A stretch of 64,000 nt of DNA from Emydura subglobosa (lineage: Eukaryota; Chordata; Testudines; Chelidae): assembly GCA_007922225.1 (NCBI GenBank), contig ML679970.1:17410290-17474289 (forward strand). Reading direction: 5' to 3'. Positions 60,691 to 64,000 of this stretch are shown here, in pieces (positions within the stretch are counted from its first letter, which is position 1; the number at the start of each line of letters is the position of its first letter). The position numbers and the translations under genes are program-made. The notes under the pieces are model-generated. The model saw nothing but the letters and a program-made list of their open reading frames with translations, made no database searches and was not told the origin of the DNA.

Positions 60691-60805
60691 AGGGTCCCAG
60701 AGTCCAGCCTGAGCCAAAACATCTACATTATAATTGTATAGCCCCACAGCCCAAGTCAGATGACATGGGCCAGCTGTGGGTGTTTTATTGCAGTGTAGTC
60801 ATATC
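60691..60805. mobile_element. Half copy of the 37461 foldback element
   Basis: AGGGTCCCAGAGTCCAGCCTGAGCC, then TATAGCCCCACAGCCCAAG, GACATGGGCCAGCTGTGGGTG and TTTATTGCAGTGTAGTCATA, in the order of one arm of the 37461 element. Confidence 0.65.
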
Positions 60806-61839
60806 CTTAGTGTCTGTGCATTGGCTTCCCAGGTAGAACCAGCTAATTTGCTGATTAGGGTGTTTCTCATCTTCATTTTCAGCAAAGTGTTAGTAAGATG
60901 TTTCTGGAAAGTTAAAGTGTGGAGCAGTGTAATTTGCAAAGTCTTTCTATTCTTTTTCATATTATAGAGCACTATCGTGATTTCTAAATATTTATATACA
61001 GGGGCATTTCCATTTTTTATCTTTTACCCAGTGAGAGACATTGTTTAATCTAAATTAGATAAATTCATTCTGGCTTAGCAAATTCTAATCGCTTCATGAT
61101 TGAAATATAAAGTCAATGTCCACCCCTCATCACTTGTGGTCCTAAAAGGTTCCATTACTTTTTTACAAAAGTTGGCATGCTCACTAGAGCTGCTCTGGTA
61201 ATTAAACAACAGCTACATGAAAACACGGTGAATAAAAGTACAAGCCTGGATCACTGTGATTTATGAATATGTATTGGTGGCTAAGAGTGAAAATGTTTGT
61301 GGATCCTGACGTTTCACAGCTTTTAGCACAAATTGTTTAAAATTTAGTAACATAAAGTTCAGTTTTCATTGTTCTTTTTAAAAATTTTCAGTCATCCAAT
61401 CAGGGAGCTGAAACAAAACCATGTGATACCCTCACCCTCTCACCCCTGCCAATTAGATCACATCAGTACTGAACAGTGTAGCTAAGCAGCTCACAAATAA
61501 CACCTCAACTGAAAATTATTAATTTAAACTGTATTTAAGATAATGAAGACATTACAAAAAATCCAGCTCAATCCAAATTCACTCACCAAAATAGGAGCCT
61601 AGATTTATAGATATTACTCAAAACAATAGTTCAGTCGACTCCAGTATGTTAACCCCGAGGCCCTGCCCAACCTTCACTGAGGTAATTTCTTTCCACATAT
61701 CAAACAGTCCCCTGCATTTTCAATTGGCTGCAACAGTCTTATGCACTTGCTGTCCTGGTCCATAGCATGACTGTGCTCTGTTAAAAAGCTGCTGCATTTC
61801 AGTAGTGAATGAAGTGATTCCTGTGTAGCATACAAAATT

Positions 61840-61910
61840 AGTTCTTAAAGCGCTTTGGGCAGCCTTGAGATGCAAGGCGCTAAGTAAATGAGCAGAATAT
61901 TATTATTGGC
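61840..61910 (+). repeat. MIR-like 3' end fragment
   Basis: AAAGCGCTTTGGGCAGCC then GGCGCTAAGTAAATGAGC and TATTATTATTGG. Confidence 0.5.
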
Positions 61911-61957
61911 TGCTGTCACATATCATATACTGTAGTGGTGGGGAAAAAATAACTAAA

Positions 61958-62655
61958 GCAGTGGTTTTTGGGACCCACTTGTAAACCTTGATGGCCTGTG
62001 GTGAACCAGACAAAAAATCTGGTTTACTAAACATTTTTTACCCACAATATATAAACTGCCCATTAACGGAGTAAGTATTAGATAAGTACAGCATGCCTAC
62101 CACAGTGATAGCTCCTGCAGGGCTGTCTGGGCCCAGTTCAAGGCCTTTTGCCCTGTCAGAATGTGTTAAAGAGTTATGTGGGAAGTCCTGGGGGGGCAGG
62201 GTTTGTTGCAGAGTCTGCTCCACAGGGGTGGCTCCTGTAGCTCTGATCCCATGGGTCTGGCTGGACTTAGCTACCTTCTCCAGGCATTATGACCTGGTGC
62301 TTGAGGTCGCAGCACCGCCCAGGGCTGGCCAGTTCGCAATGTCATGTGCCAGGTTGCAATGTCTCTCTCACAAATTTGGCTGGGCTAGCCCCCATAATCA
62401 TGATGGAGGGGCACTGTGATCAAGTGCACAACATCACAATGTCTGAAGCAGAGAGCCAAGTCCAGCCAACCCAACTCACCTGGAGCATCTAGTCACTGCA
62501 GAGTATGTGCAGGGTGGGCTCTAAAATGCCTCTCAGGGCATCGCACTCCCCCAGGTGATAGGACCTAATCCCTCTTCCTTTGCACCCCCACACAACTCTT
62601 CGACACAGTCTAGCAACCCAAATTTTGGGTCACGACCTGCAGGTTGAGAAAGAGA
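61958..62655. mobile_element. hAT-type element, about 700 bp, degraded right end
   Basis: The left end GCAGTGGTTTTTGGGACCCACTTG and the right end GGGTCACGACCTGCAGGTTGAGAAAG fit a hAT family whose ends read CAGTGGTTCTCAACC-like; the last right-end bases are mutated. The GC-rich interior with 108- and 67-codon frames shows no transposase. Confidence 0.55.
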
Positions 62656-62659
62656 ATAT

Positions 62660-63370
62660 TATATGGGAAACTGCAGCCACAACTGCAGAACTCATATGAG
62701 TGGGGTTGGTTTGTTTCTCACATGTTCCTTGGTAGGTGTTAAAACTATCTGGTTTTTGAACCAGGTGAGTGAATAGTTAATTGAAGCTACATGTCTGCCC
62801 AACTACCTAAGAGATTTTCTTAGGAAACACTCAGTTAATTTCAGTTGCCATAGAAGCTTTCCATTGTATCTACCTCTGTGTAGATATTGACTCCAATGTA
62901 ACAGACAGACGGGAGAGATATAATAAAGTCTTATAGCAATAAATACCCTCAGAGGTTACAGAAGAATTTAGGAAAAGACTTTTCCAGCTTTGAGAGAGAG
63001 AGTGAGTATCACACATGGTCATGAGTGGAAACTTGAGGAGGAGAAGGCTTAGGCTAGATGTCAGGAAGAGCTTTTACTCTTAGATGGTTACTTGGGTACT
63101 GTCCAAGGAGTAGCAGAAGCAGTTAGTGCAAAAGTGCTTAAGAAAATGGAAATGTGCCAGACTTCCCAAGTATATCAGGGTATTCTGTACCTGATGCAGG
63201 TCGGCTTACCTGCTAAAAGCACGAGGATGGACTTTGGTAGATAGGTGGTTCTCTCCACTCTAAACTTTCTATGCAACTCAGAATCTTTAGTCCAGATTAG
63301 GTAAAATGTTCCTTTAGATCCAGCAGCAGGACAGCAAAGCAGACAGAATGAGAGAGCCTCACCCCAGAAT
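62660..63370. other. No gene; possible weak LINE-derived text
   Basis: GGCTTAGGCTAGATGTCAGGAAGAGCTT (63047-63074) resembles a CR1 3' coding-region phrase, but the neighbours do not confirm it. Confidence 0.35.
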
Positions 63371-63377
63371 ACTCTAT

Positions 63378-63480
63378 AACCTGGTGGTTAGGGCAGAGAC
63401 CTCTGTTCAAATCCCTTCTCCAGCATGGGAATTTGAATTTGGATCTCCCACATTGCACATGTATGCCCTAACCACTGGAT
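63378..63480. repeat. tRNA-like inverted-repeat SINE
   Basis: The left half holds CTGGTGGTTAGGGCA (A-box-like) and GTTCAAATCCC (B-box-like). The right half holds the same features inverted (TTTGAATTTGGATCTCCC, TGCCCTAACCACTGG), giving a head-to-head palindrome about 100 bases long. Confidence 0.6.
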
Positions 63481-64000
63481 TTAAAGGTCATAAGGTGTGT
63501 GTGTGTAAGCTCCTCCTCTTATTGTATCTTGTGAATCTAGCCCTGCCTGAAAATAAATGTTTCATTCAAGCCAAATTTATTTTTTTCCCCAAACTGCCAG
63601 CGAACTGAAAAATCAGCTGTTTGCCCAGTTCTAGCGAAGATGCCAAGCACTGGAAGTGAACAGCGTGCACAAACTGGCAGTAACAATAGTTTAGAGATTT
63701 TATTACAGTGTCCCTTTGGTAGATGCATTTCTTGTGCCTTTGGCAGCTCTCTGCTGAAGAAATGGGCTTGCAAAATAAAGTCATTCGATGGACACAACAG
63801 GGAAGATTTGAATCCTTTGGAAATCACTGAGACTTTGGAAACCACTGAGACATCACTGGCCTACGTTATACCCCATTAGTTCTCTATGCTCAAATAAACC
63901 GTGCTAGTGATCCTCAGGGAAGTTTCCTTCACAAAAAGAGGGATAAGAGAGGTTATTATTAAAGCATATTAGCAACCACAAAGGATCAATTATTACATTG
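63481..64000. other. No gene called
   Basis: The 79- and 102-codon frames on opposite strands overlap and lack recognisable domains. A TTTTTTTCCCC/CAAACTGCC stretch near 63579-63600 may be decayed repeat. Confidence 0.4.

Overview
This is a window of vertebrate nuclear DNA, AT-rich and gene-poor, with one recognisable protein-coding gene. The repeat content is typical of a sauropsid: CR1 LINEs (one with its 8-bp terminal repeat), L2-like LINEs, MIR-type SINEs, a decayed L1 and many short non-autonomous DNA transposons. The repeat families look most like those of turtles (Testudines). That is recognition from memory, not a search, so the order is a likely call and sauropsid a firm one.

The gene is FGD5 (FYVE, RhoGEF and PH domain-containing protein 5) on the minus strand. 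Only its 5' part is here. A CpG-island promoter lies at about 22.8-24.9 kb. A first exon contributes 13 coding bases (23918-23930, donor GTGAGT). A 14,042-bp intron 1 (9876-23917) follows, then a giant 3,022-bp exon 2 (6854-9875). Exons 1 and 2 join in frame into 1,011 codons plus two bases. They encode the long acidic N-terminal half of FGD5, with proline-rich PKP motifs, a basic/hydrophobic block and three conserved tyrosine motifs. No exon for the DH-PH-FYVE-PH half was found in 1-6853, so exon 3 and everything after it should lie to the left of the window.

From 24.9 to 64 kb, upstream of FGD5, I find no credible exon of another gene. This stretch holds an L1 with both ORFs decayed (27.7-31.6 kb, minus strand; its reverse-transcriptase YADD motif is split by a 372-bp insertion), two CR1 fragments on the plus strand and one on the minus strand, two L2-like LINE fragments plus 3' tails, MIR copies, hAT-like elements (one with a 7/8-matching target-site duplication), foldback elements and microsatellites. 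The FGD5 introns carry a CR1 and an L2-like fragment (16.9-19.0 kb), further MIR copies and a composite TG/TA microsatellite.

No CRISPR array, operon, rRNA, conventional tRNA gene or complete autonomous mobile element was seen. The notable points are the FGD5 N-terminal exon with its second PKP motif, the disruption of the L1 catalytic motif, and two unrecognised repeat pairs. I do not see a previously undescribed multi-gene system.
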